Origin: Leuconostoc kimchii IMSNU 11154
GTDB lineage: Bacteria; Bacillota; Bacilli; Lactobacillales; Lactobacillaceae
NCBI RefSeq assembly: GCF_000092505.1
Contig: NC_014136.1
Span: 1,194,501-1,258,500, forward strand
DNA length: 64,000 bases
Direction: 5' to 3'
Shown here: positions 6,290 to 14,788 of the stretch, piece by piece
Layout: the number at the start of each line of letters is the position of its first letter
Numbering within the stretch: the first letter of the stretch is position 1
The notes under the pieces: generated by a model
The model's input: only the letters and a program-made list of their open reading frames with translations
What the model was told of the DNA's origin: nothing
Database searches by the model: none
Translations under genes and position numbers: made by a program

Positions 6290-8542
6290 CTATTGTAACA
6301 AATAAACAAATTCTAAAATCATAGCCTGAAGGCTTTTATTTTGTAAAGTTTGAGCAAACTCGGCCATCTTAATTGGGTTTTCAACCGCTTTTTCAGCCTT
6401 TTTTAATACTTCACGTTTAATTTCATAAGATATCTGGGCAAATTGTAACTTATTAACTAAATCATTTAAAGCGCGATCTTTTTGAGATTCTGTGTGAAAA
6501 CCATGTTTTATCAAATTGTAAGATCTTTTAGAAGGTAGAATACCTTCTGGATCTTTTTTAGTCGTTGTTAGTTCACCATTTGTTATGTTTAACACTATTG
6601 AAGCAATCTTTTGCCCTTGATGTTCAAATAGTGTATAAGAATTTTTTTTATTGCCATAAACATGAACATCAATTGTTTCAGGAAGTGTTTCGGGGTTAGC
6701 CATGTAATCAGGCGTCATTGGTACGATTGCCCCTAATTTAGCGAAAACTGGCATTTGGTTAATTGGCCGACCAACACGAACCTGAGCCTCCCCATTAATA
6801 AATTGTCCTTCCATAATTGTTGATGGCAATAACTTTTCTTCATCTGCATGTGAGTTGCCCTGATAGACCATTTCTGTAAAAATATCCATCCATTCGCCTT
6901 CTGGCAACCAAACATCCACAAATCCCAACTGTGTATCAGCATCTTGTGGGTCAGTAATAGGGGCAACCATTAATTCCGATCCAAAATAATATTGATTTTT
7001 AAATGTATATGCTTCTTCATTATTAGGATGCTCATAATAAAGAGGTTCTACTAGTGGTTTCCCTTCGGTGTGTGTCAAAATATTTGCGGAATCTAAGTAT
7101 GGCAATAATTTAGCGCGTAATTGCAAAAATTCTGTCATATATGTTTGAACATTTAATGGGTAACGCCAAGGCTCCTTACCGGAAAAAGGATTATCAGATG
7201 AATGTAGTCTGTTTATTGGACTGAAAACACCTAATTGTAGCCATCTTAAGGATAGGACTGGATCGTAAGCACCTTTCATGTGGCCACCTATATCATGGCT
7301 CCACCAAGTGTAACCAATGTTAGAGGCAGTGCTTGTAAATTCTGGTTGGAATTTTAAAGCAGACCAGGTGATAAAAGTATCTCCAGAAAAACCGATAGGG
7401 TAACGATGAGACCCAGGTCCAGCATATCTTGAAAGAATGATGCCATCACCATCATGTCTATTGGCATGATTTAAATAGTGGTAGTGATTCAAAGACCATA
7501 AGGGCTCGACTTTATTTTTGGCCCGACTTGTTCCTTGTTGCCAATCAATCCACCAAAAATCAACACCTTCGTCTTCCATTGGATTATGAACATCTTTAAA
7601 GTATGATTCTCTAAACTGAGAATTATCAAAATCAAAAACAGCTGGTTCTTCCTTTGTTGTATCAAGATTCAGTCGTTTAGCAACTGCCGGATACGCGTCT
7701 TCAAAGGCACGTATGCCACCCGCCGGATGTAAGTTTAATGTGATTTTTTTACCACGAGACTTTAACGCTTTTAAAAATTGTTGAGGATTGGGGAAAAGCT
7801 TCTTATTCCATGAATAACCAGTCCATCCAGATCCAAAACGTTTAGGAAAATCATCATAACGATGCCAATCCATATCGATTACGGATACAGCGATTGGAAT
7901 ATGATTATCTTCGAATTTGTCCATCAATTCTATATATTCCTGTTGACTGTACTTATAATAACGACTCCACCAATTACTTAAGGCATAACGTGGTAATATT
8001 GGTGTTTTTCCGCTCAAGTGATAGAAATCTTGTAATGCTGTTTTATAGTCTCTACCATAAGCAAAAAAGTAACCATCGGCCTCTTGTTGATGACGTAACA
8101 CGAAATCATTATTGATATCAATGACAAACGAATCAACATCATCAATAAATGAGAAACCCCAATCAGACATAATACCATCCTGAAGTGGCATACGACCATC
8201 AGTAAGATCAAGCGTTTTGGCTGTACCACCAAGATTATGGACTGGTTCACCATAATACCATTTGGCATCATGTAATGTATACTGATACTTAACATCGATA
8301 AATAGATTTGATGCATCAAATTCACCACCAGCATAATAAAGGTGGAGATAGTCAGTTTCAATTTCTAGTAACTGACCATTGCGATTATCAAAAGTCTGAT
8401 AATTCACTTCTCCAAAATCACGATTTTGAGCAAATTGCGTTTTACGATCCTCAAAATGATTATCTTTTGAATATTCCATGCGAATGAGTTTATCAGTTAT
8501 AATAGTGAACCGGTAATTCTCACCTTGGACAATGTTTGACAT
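6290..8542 (-). CDS. Glycoside hydrolase family 31 alpha-glycosidase
   Basis: This 750-residue intracellular enzyme has no signal peptide. The GH31 barrel is marked by AVSVIDMDWHRYDDF (residues 218-232) and FWWIDWQQG, with the predicted nucleophile at D333. GFSGDTFITW carries the predicted acid/base D388. Members remove terminal alpha-linked glucose or xylose from oligosaccharides; the exact linkage cannot be read from sequence. A C-terminal tail of about 100 residues after the beta-domains is helical and charged. The gene lies between an MFS transporter and an RpiR regulator, and a cre site upstream of the unit predicts carbon catabolite repression. That points to uptake and cleavage of an alpha-glucoside. 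Confidence 0.92.
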   Translation of the reverse strand: MSNIVQGENYRFTIITDKLIRMEYSKDNHFEDRKTQFAQNRDFGEVNYQTFDNRNGQLLEIETDYLHLYYAGGEFDASNLFIDVKYQYTLHDAKWYYGEPVHNLGGTAKTLDLTDGRMPLQDGIMSDWGFSFIDDVDSFVIDINNDFVLRHQQEADGYFFAYGRDYKTALQDFYHLSGKTPILPRYALSNWWSRYYKYSQQEYIELMDKFEDNHIPIAVSVIDMDWHRYDDFPKRFGSGWTGYSWNKKLFPNPQQFLKALKSRGKKITLNLHPAGGIRAFEDAYPAVAKRLNLDTTKEEPAVFDFDNSQFRESYFKDVHNPMEDEGVDFWWIDWQQGTSRAKNKVEPLWSLNHYHYLNHANRHDGDGIILSRYAGPGSHRYPIGFSGDTFITWSALKFQPEFTSTASNIGYTWWSHDIGGHMKGAYDPVLSLRWLQLGVFSPINRLHSSDNPFSGKEPWRYPLNVQTYMTEFLQLRAKLLPYLDSANILTHTEGKPLVEPLYYEHPNNEEAYTFKNQYYFGSELMVAPITDPQDADTQLGFVDVWLPEGEWMDIFTEMVYQGNSHADEEKLLPSTIMEGQFINGEAQVRVGRPINQMPVFAKLGAIVPMTPDYMANPETLPETIDVHVYGNKKNSYTLFEHQGQKIASIVLNITNGELTTTKKDPEGILPSKRSYNLIKHGFHTESQKDRALNDLVNKLQFAQISYEIKREVLKKAEKAVENPIKMAEFAQTLQNKSLQAMILEFVYLLQ

Positions 8543-8576
8543 AATTTTTCTCCTTTAACTGTTAACTGAAACTGAA

Positions 8577-9767
8577 CTATTTGTTAGTATAAAAAACATT
8601 TCTTATCACAAAAAATAAAATAGCTACAATAAACAAAGTCATTGCAAAACCAACAAGTGGCGAGGCAACATTTGTTGATAAGAGTTCTTGCATCAATTTA
8701 ATTCCAAATGGTGCAGTAAATGATCCCACATTACATCCAAGCAGAAGAATCGTATTAGCATTTGCCCGTGCAGAGGGTCTTGTGACATTGGTCATCAAAT
8801 TGAAGGCCGCAATACACATGAATGATCCAAAAATACCAACCATAATGGTACCAATAATAGCTGTGATCAAATGAGTCGCAGAAGACAAAATTATGAGTCC
8901 TATGGCATCTCCAATCAAGAATGTTGAGAATGCGGTTTTACCTAATTTGGTATAAGCGTCACCGAATAAAATGCCGCCAAACATACCTGCAAAAGTATTT
9001 AACGCAACGATTAGACTAGCAACGCTTGCAGTAGTGATATGTCGTTCAAGCAAAATTCTTGGAATTTGAATAATAACCACAATTTGCACCATGACTAGCA
9101 ATACTAAGAGTAGACCTAAAATCCAAACTTTGAAATTGATTTTTTGAGTACCACTATTCTCTGAATGTAATTCTTTGCTTGATTGGTTATCAGAAATGGC
9201 AATATCAGGTCCAAATTTCCAAAAATATATGGCAATTATGAAGACGAGTAGATAAACAGCAAATACTGCATGCCATCCTAATACAACCAATGCACCGACT
9301 AAGAGACTTGCAATAGTTGCGCCAATGCCCTCCATTGATCCTCTAAAACCGAGCAATTTAGATTCTTCTTTACCCGAAAAATTTAAATTGATGATTGTTA
9401 TTGCCAATGCGTTAAAAATACCTATGCCGGCCCCAAAAATAAAACGGGAAACCAAAATAAGAAAATACGATTCAGAAAACATTGGTATAATACCAGATAT
9501 TCCCATCATCAGTAAACCGGTTAGAATTGTTTTTTTGATGCCAATAAATTTAACAAAAAAGTTTGATAGTAGTAGAAAAACAATTACCCCAGCTTGTGGA
9601 ATCGTTGCAATCAAGTTGATGCCAGTTTCACTCACATCTGGTAGTGTTTTTTGAATAGCAGGTAAAACAGCTGATATAGAAGCACCCATACCAAAAACCA
9701 AGGAAATGCTTAATATTGAGGCTTTGAAATTAAATGTATTTTTGTTTGTAGCAATACTTGAAACCAT
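8577..9767 (-). CDS. MFS transporter, probably sugar/oligosaccharide uptake
   Basis: This 396-residue major facilitator has about twelve hydrophobic helices and the MFS signature region RFIFGAGIGIFNALA in the first half. The ATG at 9767 is chosen because GAAGGAT lies six bases upstream; a longer frame reaches 9809 without support. It is the first gene of a unit with the GH31 glycosidase (34-base gap) and RpiR regulator. Uptake of the glycosidase substrate is the natural role, but some members of this branch export drugs, so direction is inferred from context. Confidence 0.8.
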   Translation of the reverse strand: MVSSIATNKNTFNFKASILSISLVFGMGASISAVLPAIQKTLPDVSETGINLIATIPQAGVIVFLLLSNFFVKFIGIKKTILTGLLMMGISGIIPMFSESYFLILVSRFIFGAGIGIFNALAITIINLNFSGKEESKLLGFRGSMEGIGATIASLLVGALVVLGWHAVFAVYLLVFIIAIYFWKFGPDIAISDNQSSKELHSENSGTQKINFKVWILGLLLVLLVMVQIVVIIQIPRILLERHITTASVASLIVALNTFAGMFGGILFGDAYTKLGKTAFSTFLIGDAIGLIILSSATHLITAIIGTIMVGIFGSFMCIAAFNLMTNVTRPSARANANTILLLGCNVGSFTAPFGIKLMQELLSTNVASPLVGFAMTLFIVAILFFVIRNVFYTNK

Positions 9768-10070
9768 GAACCATCCTTCTTTTCTTTTTTTGTGATGGCC
9801 AATCAACATATCTAGTTTAATTGATTTAGAAAGCGCTTACAATGATATCAATAAAAATAGGGAAAAGTGTCATTAGAATGGGAAAAGAAAGGGGGAGTGT
9901 GTTTTCAACTGACTAATAATAGTACGCTATTTATTGAGTAATAGACTTATCGATTCGAGTTCGAAAAACTCACCTCGTTTCAAAGGTATCCATCGCGATA
10001 AATATGCCGTATTATTACGGTGCTACACTAACACATTATTGAAATATAAATGGTCTATTATAGCCAAAAA
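9768..10070. other. Intergenic region upstream of the alpha-glucoside unit
   Basis: No coding frame is supported here. Beyond the cre site it holds a candidate minus-strand promoter: TTGATA (9850-9845), 17 bases, then TAAATC. The cre would lie in its spacer. A small hairpin (CCGTA/TACGG) lies near 10012-10020. I see nothing else interpretable. Confidence 0.4.
9828..9841 (-). promoter_or_regulatory. cre site (CcpA operator) of the alpha-glucoside unit
   Basis: TGTAAGCGCTTTCT on the minus strand matches the cre consensus TGWAANCGNTNWCA at all but the last base. It lies 61 bases upstream of the MFS start codon, within the expected promoter, so glucose repression by CcpA is predicted. Confidence 0.75.
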
Positions 10071-10098
10071 AACGCGTGATTATAATTAATCACGCGTT
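10071..10098 (-). terminator. Terminator of the pectate lyase gene
   Basis: Twelve-base perfect arms (10071-10082 and 10087-10098) enclose a TAAT loop. On the minus strand they are followed by TTTTTTGG. The hairpin lies about 60 bases beyond the lyase stop codon. Confidence 0.85.
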
Positions 10099-10159
10099 AT
10101 AAAAAGATTTAATTTTTTACTAATATAGGATTTCTAGGATACATTTTTTGGTTATGCTA

Positions 10160-11449
10160 TTATTTTAACGTTGGGCCGGCGCTACTTATGACTGCCGTTT
10201 TAGCAGCGGCAGGGTCTTGCAACATGTTTTTGTATTGTGGTGTCCAAGATGCAGGGCTTAGTTTATTGCTTGTTGCTATGCCGGTTACCTTTTGACCATT
10301 CAACAAAGTGCCACTATCCGTGAAATTGGATCCGCCAAATACTTTTGCAATGTTTTTAGTTGCGAGGTTTGGTATATCAAAAATATTATTTTGTGCATAA
10401 ATTTGAGACTGTTTACCAACACCAAAAGCGTACATGAATTTGTAAATCGACGTGTTGGTTGCTGAATAGTAGTTATTATACATGTGAACTTGTCCAAACC
10501 GGACACGCGGTTGGCGCTGAACTAAATTGTCAAAGCGATTATGATGCATTGTTACACGTAGCTTACCTGCATCAGTGGTTTTACTATCACTATTACCAAT
10601 ATTCATTGATTTATCATGATTTTGCAGTGCATTATATGAAAGGGTAACGTTAGTAGCGCCATTTACAATATCCACTAAACCGTCATGGTGTTGGTATTCA
10701 CGACCGTAGTATGACCCGTTTTGATTGTCAGTTTGTGTACCGTCAAAAAAACGATTGTGATCCAACCAGACATGTGATCCACCAGTGACGGTTAAATTAT
10801 CGTATTGTGAATTCCAGTTACCACTCGTGCCATCAGTTGGGTCCCATTGTGGAAAAAAATCATAAGCATTTTCAAATATGATGTTACGGACAATGACATT
10901 TTGACTATTAATGATCATATTACCGCCTGTAATTTTAGCATTGCTATTACCAATAATTGTTGTGTTGGACGGTATCTTGTATTGGACTTGCTTAGCTTGA
11001 TTTTTTTGGGCTTTATTGCGCGCCGTTTCCTGTGATCCAGTAGGTAATTTTTTACCATAAGTACTGGGATCATAGGCTTTTAGATAAGCAGCTAGATTAT
11101 AACCTGTGCCGTTGGCGTAGTTATTAGCTGTTAAAGCTTTGCTATTATTATCAACGTTCATATTTATCGTACCAGAAACATAAATGATTTTATTTGTCTT
11201 ATTTGTTTCATTACCTAATGCATTAAGTAATTCGATACGATTAGTTACTTGGTAAGTATGTGCAGCATCAGCTTTGCTACCACCTGTTGTGCCAGCAGCA
11301 AATCCTTGTGAAGCGTTCGCCACCTCTCGTGAATTTTTTTGCAAACTGGTAGGAATGGTTGCTGCATTAATGCAAGAAGTTAGGCCGAGTGCTGTGATGC
11401 CTATGGTAAATGCAACAATAATATGTTGCTTATGTCTTGTTTTTGTCAT
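10160..11449 (-). CDS. Secreted pectate lyase (polysaccharide lyase family 1)
   Basis: This 429-residue protein cleaves polygalacturonate by beta-elimination and fits a plant-associated life. An N-terminal signal sequence of about 29 residues precedes a parallel beta-helix. Hallmarks are IPSNTTIIGNSNAKITGG, the Ca-site/strand motif VWLDHNRFFDG and the catalytic-arginine region QRQPRVRFG. A LTSC segment inside the signal resembles a lipobox, so lipid anchoring is possible, although cleavage after INA looks equally good. AGGGG precedes the ATG, and a TATAAT box lies about 40 bases further upstream. It is monocistronic, with its own terminator at 10071-10098. Confidence 0.9.
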   Translation of the reverse strand: MTKTRHKQHIIVAFTIGITALGLTSCINAATIPTSLQKNSREVANASQGFAAGTTGGSKADAAHTYQVTNRIELLNALGNETNKTNKIIYVSGTINMNVDNNSKALTANNYANGTGYNLAAYLKAYDPSTYGKKLPTGSQETARNKAQKNQAKQVQYKIPSNTTIIGNSNAKITGGNMIINSQNVIVRNIIFENAYDFFPQWDPTDGTSGNWNSQYDNLTVTGGSHVWLDHNRFFDGTQTDNQNGSYYGREYQHHDGLVDIVNGATNVTLSYNALQNHDKSMNIGNSDSKTTDAGKLRVTMHHNRFDNLVQRQPRVRFGQVHMYNNYYSATNTSIYKFMYAFGVGKQSQIYAQNNIFDIPNLATKNIAKVFGGSNFTDSGTLLNGQKVTGIATSNKLSPASWTPQYKNMLQDPAAAKTAVISSAGPTLK

Positions 11450-11635
11450 GATTTTCCCCTAGTAATATTGTTTTTTTAATCACAAATTATTATTATACAA
11501 GAGTCGCGTTGAAAAGTAAAACATTCACAAATAAAAATTCAATCAGTATGTGTAAAGTTAATCGTGATTTGATTGTGGATTATTCAGTAAAAAAACATTG
11601 CTTTTGTACATGAGTTGGTGATATACGTTACGCTA

Positions 11636-11672
11636 AAAAAGACTTGACCCTGTCATAGGGTCAAGTCTTTTT
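11636..11672 (-). terminator. Terminator of the amino acid permease gene
   Basis: Sixteen-base perfect arms (11636-11651 and 11657-11672) around a five-base loop end in runs of A and T. It follows the permease stop at 11740 on the minus strand and lies upstream of the pectate lyase promoter, isolating the two. Confidence 0.85.
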
Positions 11673-11739
11673 GATAGTCAGAACGACTTAGCGTTGTATA
11701 ATGCCGATATGCTTTACCTTGTAATATATACTAAGATAG

Positions 11740-13338
11740 TCATTTTTTAACTTTTGCGTTAACGCGTTGTGCTTGTTTGAAATATTTCGTCATGACCGAA
11801 CTAACCGTTCCCCAGTAGAAAAAGAGAAGGGAACCACCAATGATAAAAATAAAGTCAAACGGATAGTGAATCCAATTTTGGCCATTAAACTCTTTGGATC
11901 CGATATAGGACATGACGGAAATAAAAATTAAGTACCCAATCATCCAAAAACTACCTTGAAAAGCGCGTTTCGTTTTGTTAAAGCCGTTACGCCATTCGTA
12001 GTAAAAATAAAAGGGTAAGCCTAATAGAATGACTAGGATAACTTCTACGGTTGTTGGCCACATTGCCCAATAAGTAGCCAGAGATGCGAGTACAAAAGAT
12101 AAAGGCGCCATATATTTCAGTAACTTACCGCGGAAGGGGCGTGTAAATTCTGGTGCCATTTCGCGCAATGAAACAGCGGTTACTGGCCCTGTGAGATATG
12201 CAATTAGCGTTGATGTTGAAATAACGCTGGCAAGTGTTCCCCAAGATCTAAAAATAGATACCATGAGCATACTTAAAATGGCATTGACAACCATAGCAAT
12301 ACGTGGTGTCCCGTAACGTTGATTGATTTTACCTACGAATTTTGGGATATGATTGTTTGAAACCATTGCGGCCAAAGTTCGACTCGAAGACGCGACAAAC
12401 GATACGCCAGTACCAAATGGTGAGATGAAAGCGTCCATGTAGAGTAACACTGATAACCAATGAATACCCAATAAGATAGCTAGATCAGCAAAAGGAGAAG
12501 CAAAATTAACACCATGCCACCCATTCTTAGCAAGCATAGTTGGACTAAGTGATGTGATGAAAGTACTTTGCAATAAAATGTATAAAATGCCGCTAATAAT
12601 CAATGAGTAGGCGATACCACGTCCAATATTTCGTTTAGAATTTTCAATTTCGCTACCCATATTAATCACTGTTTGGAAGGCGTTAAATGAAAAGATAATA
12701 CCTGATACAGTTGTTGCGGCAAAAATGGGAGCCGTGCCGTATGGCATAAATTCGTGCAGGTTAGTCCCATAATTTTCTGGGTGAAATCCTGATAATGTCA
12801 GCATGATAATCGTCAACACAGGCACACCAATTTTGAAAATGGAAATGATGCTTGTAAAGTTAGTGAGTAGTGCGACAGACCAGTAATTGAGTAGTGTAAA
12901 AATAACAATAAAGGCAAATACAACGAGTAAACCAGTTGTGGTAATTGAGCCATTTGAGATAAAGTGATTTGTCCAATTGGCCCATGACCAAGGCCATGAA
13001 CTCATGTATTGCACAGCTGCAACCGATTCGATAGGAATTAATGTAATTAATGATATCCAATTGGCCCAAGAGGCAATAAACCCAAGCAGCGAGCCGTGCG
13101 TATATTGCGCATATTTACTCATCCCACCTGATTGTGGGAACATTGTTCCGAGTTCAATATAATTGTAAGCAATTGTACCAATGATGATCCCGCCAATTAC
13201 CCAAGAAATGATTGATGCCGGGCCGGCAATTTTTGAAGCTTCCCAAGCGCCAAATAGCCAACCAGATCCGATAAGTGATCCTAGACCTAGCATGATGAGC
13301 TGAAACAGACCGATCTTTTTATTATGATGTGTGTCCAT
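11740..13338 (-). CDS. APC-family amino acid permease
   Basis: This 532-residue transporter has about twelve to fourteen helices. The first helix motif LGLGSLIGSGWLFGAWEASKIAGPAS is the APC superfamily glycine-rich substrate loop. The segment SSWPWSWANW and overall length resemble the YveA (aspartate-proton symporter) branch, but the amino acid cannot be assigned with confidence. It is transcribed away from the bacteriocin locus and its upstream region faces the first pheromone-box promoter. No leader peptide or T-box was noticed upstream. Confidence 0.85.
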   Translation of the reverse strand: MDTHHNKKIGLFQLIMLGLGSLIGSGWLFGAWEASKIAGPASIISWVIGGIIIGTIAYNYIELGTMFPQSGGMSKYAQYTHGSLLGFIASWANWISLITLIPIESVAAVQYMSSWPWSWANWTNHFISNGSITTTGLLVVFAFIVIFTLLNYWSVALLTNFTSIISIFKIGVPVLTIIMLTLSGFHPENYGTNLHEFMPYGTAPIFAATTVSGIIFSFNAFQTVINMGSEIENSKRNIGRGIAYSLIISGILYILLQSTFITSLSPTMLAKNGWHGVNFASPFADLAILLGIHWLSVLLYMDAFISPFGTGVSFVASSSRTLAAMVSNNHIPKFVGKINQRYGTPRIAMVVNAILSMLMVSIFRSWGTLASVISTSTLIAYLTGPVTAVSLREMAPEFTRPFRGKLLKYMAPLSFVLASLATYWAMWPTTVEVILVILLGLPFYFYYEWRNGFNKTKRAFQGSFWMIGYLIFISVMSYIGSKEFNGQNWIHYPFDFIFIIGGSLLFFYWGTVSSVMTKYFKQAQRVNAKVKK

Positions 13339-13517
13339 GTGTCCTCCGTGACATTATTCTTAAAATGATACCACTTTTTGTGATAAGAATAAAATTCAGG
13401 CTGTCAAATACTGTGATTTTTGAGGTGAGATTTAAGAATTTGTTAAAATTAAGTAGGATTTAGTTAGTAGTCTGATTACTTGGTGGGTGATCATTGTGTT
13501 AACCTGAATGCATTTCA

Positions 13518-13552
13518 ACCATTCAATGTCAAAAAGTGACCATTCATGTTGT
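13518..13552 (+). promoter_or_regulatory. Bacteriocin-regulon direct repeat, site A
   Basis: Two half-sites, ACCATTCAATGTCA (13518-13531) and ACCATTCATGTTGT (13539-13552), are spaced 21 bp start to start. The same element recurs at three other promoters of this locus. It stands about 80 bases before the small membrane protein genes at 13635 and 13979. Two helical turns of spacing suit tandem binding by a LytTR response regulator dimer. Confidence 0.8.
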
Positions 13553-13634
13553 TTGTATGGGCAATTAGAATAAATTTGTGTATATTGTGTAGTGAGTAAT
13601 TTACAGTCACAATCATCACGTTAAAGGAATCAAA

Positions 13635-13928
13635 ATGATAAAGACAATACTACTTTTTGTACAATACACAATAGTTGTTGCTTTACTTTTATTATTGGTA
13701 TTAATGGGGCTAAGTGATCAGCAGCGGTTCCATATGTTGTCGTATCAATTTATGCTTGGCATGTTAAATATTTTTCTGACGTTAGAATTTTGTTTGCTGC
13801 TAATAGTTGCATATTTGTCTGATAAAGTGCCAACTGTTTGGGCGCAGTACTTGGCACGAAAATCTTGGCAATACGTCTTTTTATGGACAGGTATCGTTGG
13901 TGTATTCCTATTTAAAAGGAAAAAGTAG
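13635..13928 (+). CDS. Small membrane protein of the bacteriocin regulon, possible immunity or accessory protein
   Basis: This 97-residue protein has three hydrophobic segments (about residues 3-25, 36-62 and 78-93) and a basic C-terminus FKRKK. AAAGGA lies six bases before the ATG. I do not recognise its family. It is the first gene downstream of pheromone-box site A, which predicts co-induction with the bacteriocin. In class II bacteriocin loci such small membrane proteins often give self-immunity. That role is inferred from position and topology only. Confidence 0.7.
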   Translation: MIKTILLFVQYTIVVALLLLLVLMGLSDQQRFHMLSYQFMLGMLNIFLTLEFCLLLIVAYLSDKVPTVWAQYLARKSWQYVFLWTGIVGVFLFKRKK

Positions 13929-13978
13929 CTTAAGTCTTTGTACTGGTGATAGTGACAATAGATGAAAGGAATGATCAT

Positions 13979-14182
13979 ATGAAAATTAAACATCAAAATT
14001 CAACACAGCCAGTCAAGATGATTATCACGTCAGATACGGTTATGAAGTTCAGCCTAAAAGTGAGTATCGTTTTTTATGCTTGTTATCTTATAGCGTCATT
14101 AGCGGGATGGGTTAAAAACGATGACACAGTGACAATAGCGATACTGTTATGTGTGTCTACTGCACTTTTAACTTCACAGTAA
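13979..14182 (+). CDS. Small membrane protein of the bacteriocin regulon
   Basis: This 67-residue protein begins MKIKHQNST, with AAGGA eight bases upstream. The frame is open back to 13946 but without a ribosome site. A polar N-terminus of about 25 residues precedes two hydrophobic stretches (FSLKVSIVFYACYLIASLAGW and VTIAILLCVSTALL). It follows the 13635 gene by 50 bases and precedes a terminator, so the two share one transcript under site A. No family is recognised; a role in immunity is a guess. Confidence 0.6.
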   Translation: MKIKHQNSTQPVKMIITSDTVMKFSLKVSIVFYACYLIASLAGWVKNDDTVTIAILLCVSTALLTSQ

Positions 14183-14195
14183 GTCTTAAATAAAA

Positions 14196-14240
14196 AAATA
14201 ATACAAACACAAGATAAATATTGTTGTGCGTGTATTATTT
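14196..14240 (+). terminator. Terminator after the site A operon
   Basis: Imperfect arms 14196-14212 and 14224-14240 pair around AAATAATAC with two mismatches. They are followed by AT-rich DNA just after the stop codon of the 67-residue protein gene. Confidence 0.55.
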
Positions 14241-14349
14241 ATCATGTTAACTGTTGTTTTAATATTAAGAATGAAATTTGACAAAGTAGATGGGAGATAT
14301 GATGGGTATATATTTGCTTAGTTAATATATATTTGTTCTAGTTTAAACA

Positions 14350-14583
14350 ATGAAAAATAAAGTATTCAGTGATAGATTTTCATTAATATATGTTTCTCTA
14401 ATAGGAGTGACACCAGCAATTTGGTTGGTGTTGTCGTTAGTGATTTCATTATCTAGAAGTCAATTGGTACTAGTAACTATACTAAATATACCATCTCTCT
14501 TTTTGGTGGGATTTATGTGGGGTAAATATTCACAGGAAAAAAGAATTATGGCACTATCAGAAGAATTAGATAATTCAGATTAA
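14350..14583 (+). CDS. Small two-helix membrane protein in the bacteriocin locus
   Basis: This 77-residue protein has two hydrophobic helices (about residues 11-33 and 38-54) and a charged C-terminal tail (SQEKRIMALSEELDNSD). No good ribosome site precedes the ATG, which lowers confidence in the start. A TTGACA box lies at 14278-14283, but no 21-bp pheromone repeat was found in front of it. A terminator follows. Its position suggests an immunity-type gene, but no family is recognised. Confidence 0.55.
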   Translation: MKNKVFSDRFSLIYVSLIGVTPAIWLVLSLVISLSRSQLVLVTILNIPSLFLVGFMWGKYSQEKRIMALSEELDNSD

Positions 14584-14598
14584 TATAATCAGCACTAT

Positions 14599-14638
14599 AA
14601 AAAGCAGGTACCTAATTTTCACTTGGTATCTGCTTTTT
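14599..14638 (+). terminator. Terminator after the 77-residue membrane protein gene
   Basis: Arms 14599-14612 and 14625-14638 pair with a G-U position (AAAAAGCAGGTACC with GGTATCTGCTTTTT). The stem ends in a T-run 16 bases past the stop codon. Confidence 0.75.
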
Positions 14639-14746
14639 ACTTCTACATAGACAATTTAAATAATTGATACCTCCTTCTAGACATGGAAACTGATGTAATG
14701 ATGAGTGAGGAGAATAGGATTTATTTGACTATTATGACATAAGAAA

Positions 14747-14765
14747 ACCCAATAACTTTTTGGGT
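14747..14765 (-). terminator. Weak terminator of the bacteriocin export operon
   Basis: ACCCAA/TTGGGT arms (14747-14752 and 14760-14765) form a short hairpin followed on the minus strand by TTTCTT. It lies about 25 bases after the accessory protein stop. Confidence 0.5.
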
Positions 14766-14788
14766 ACACATCAGTTATTAATATACTT

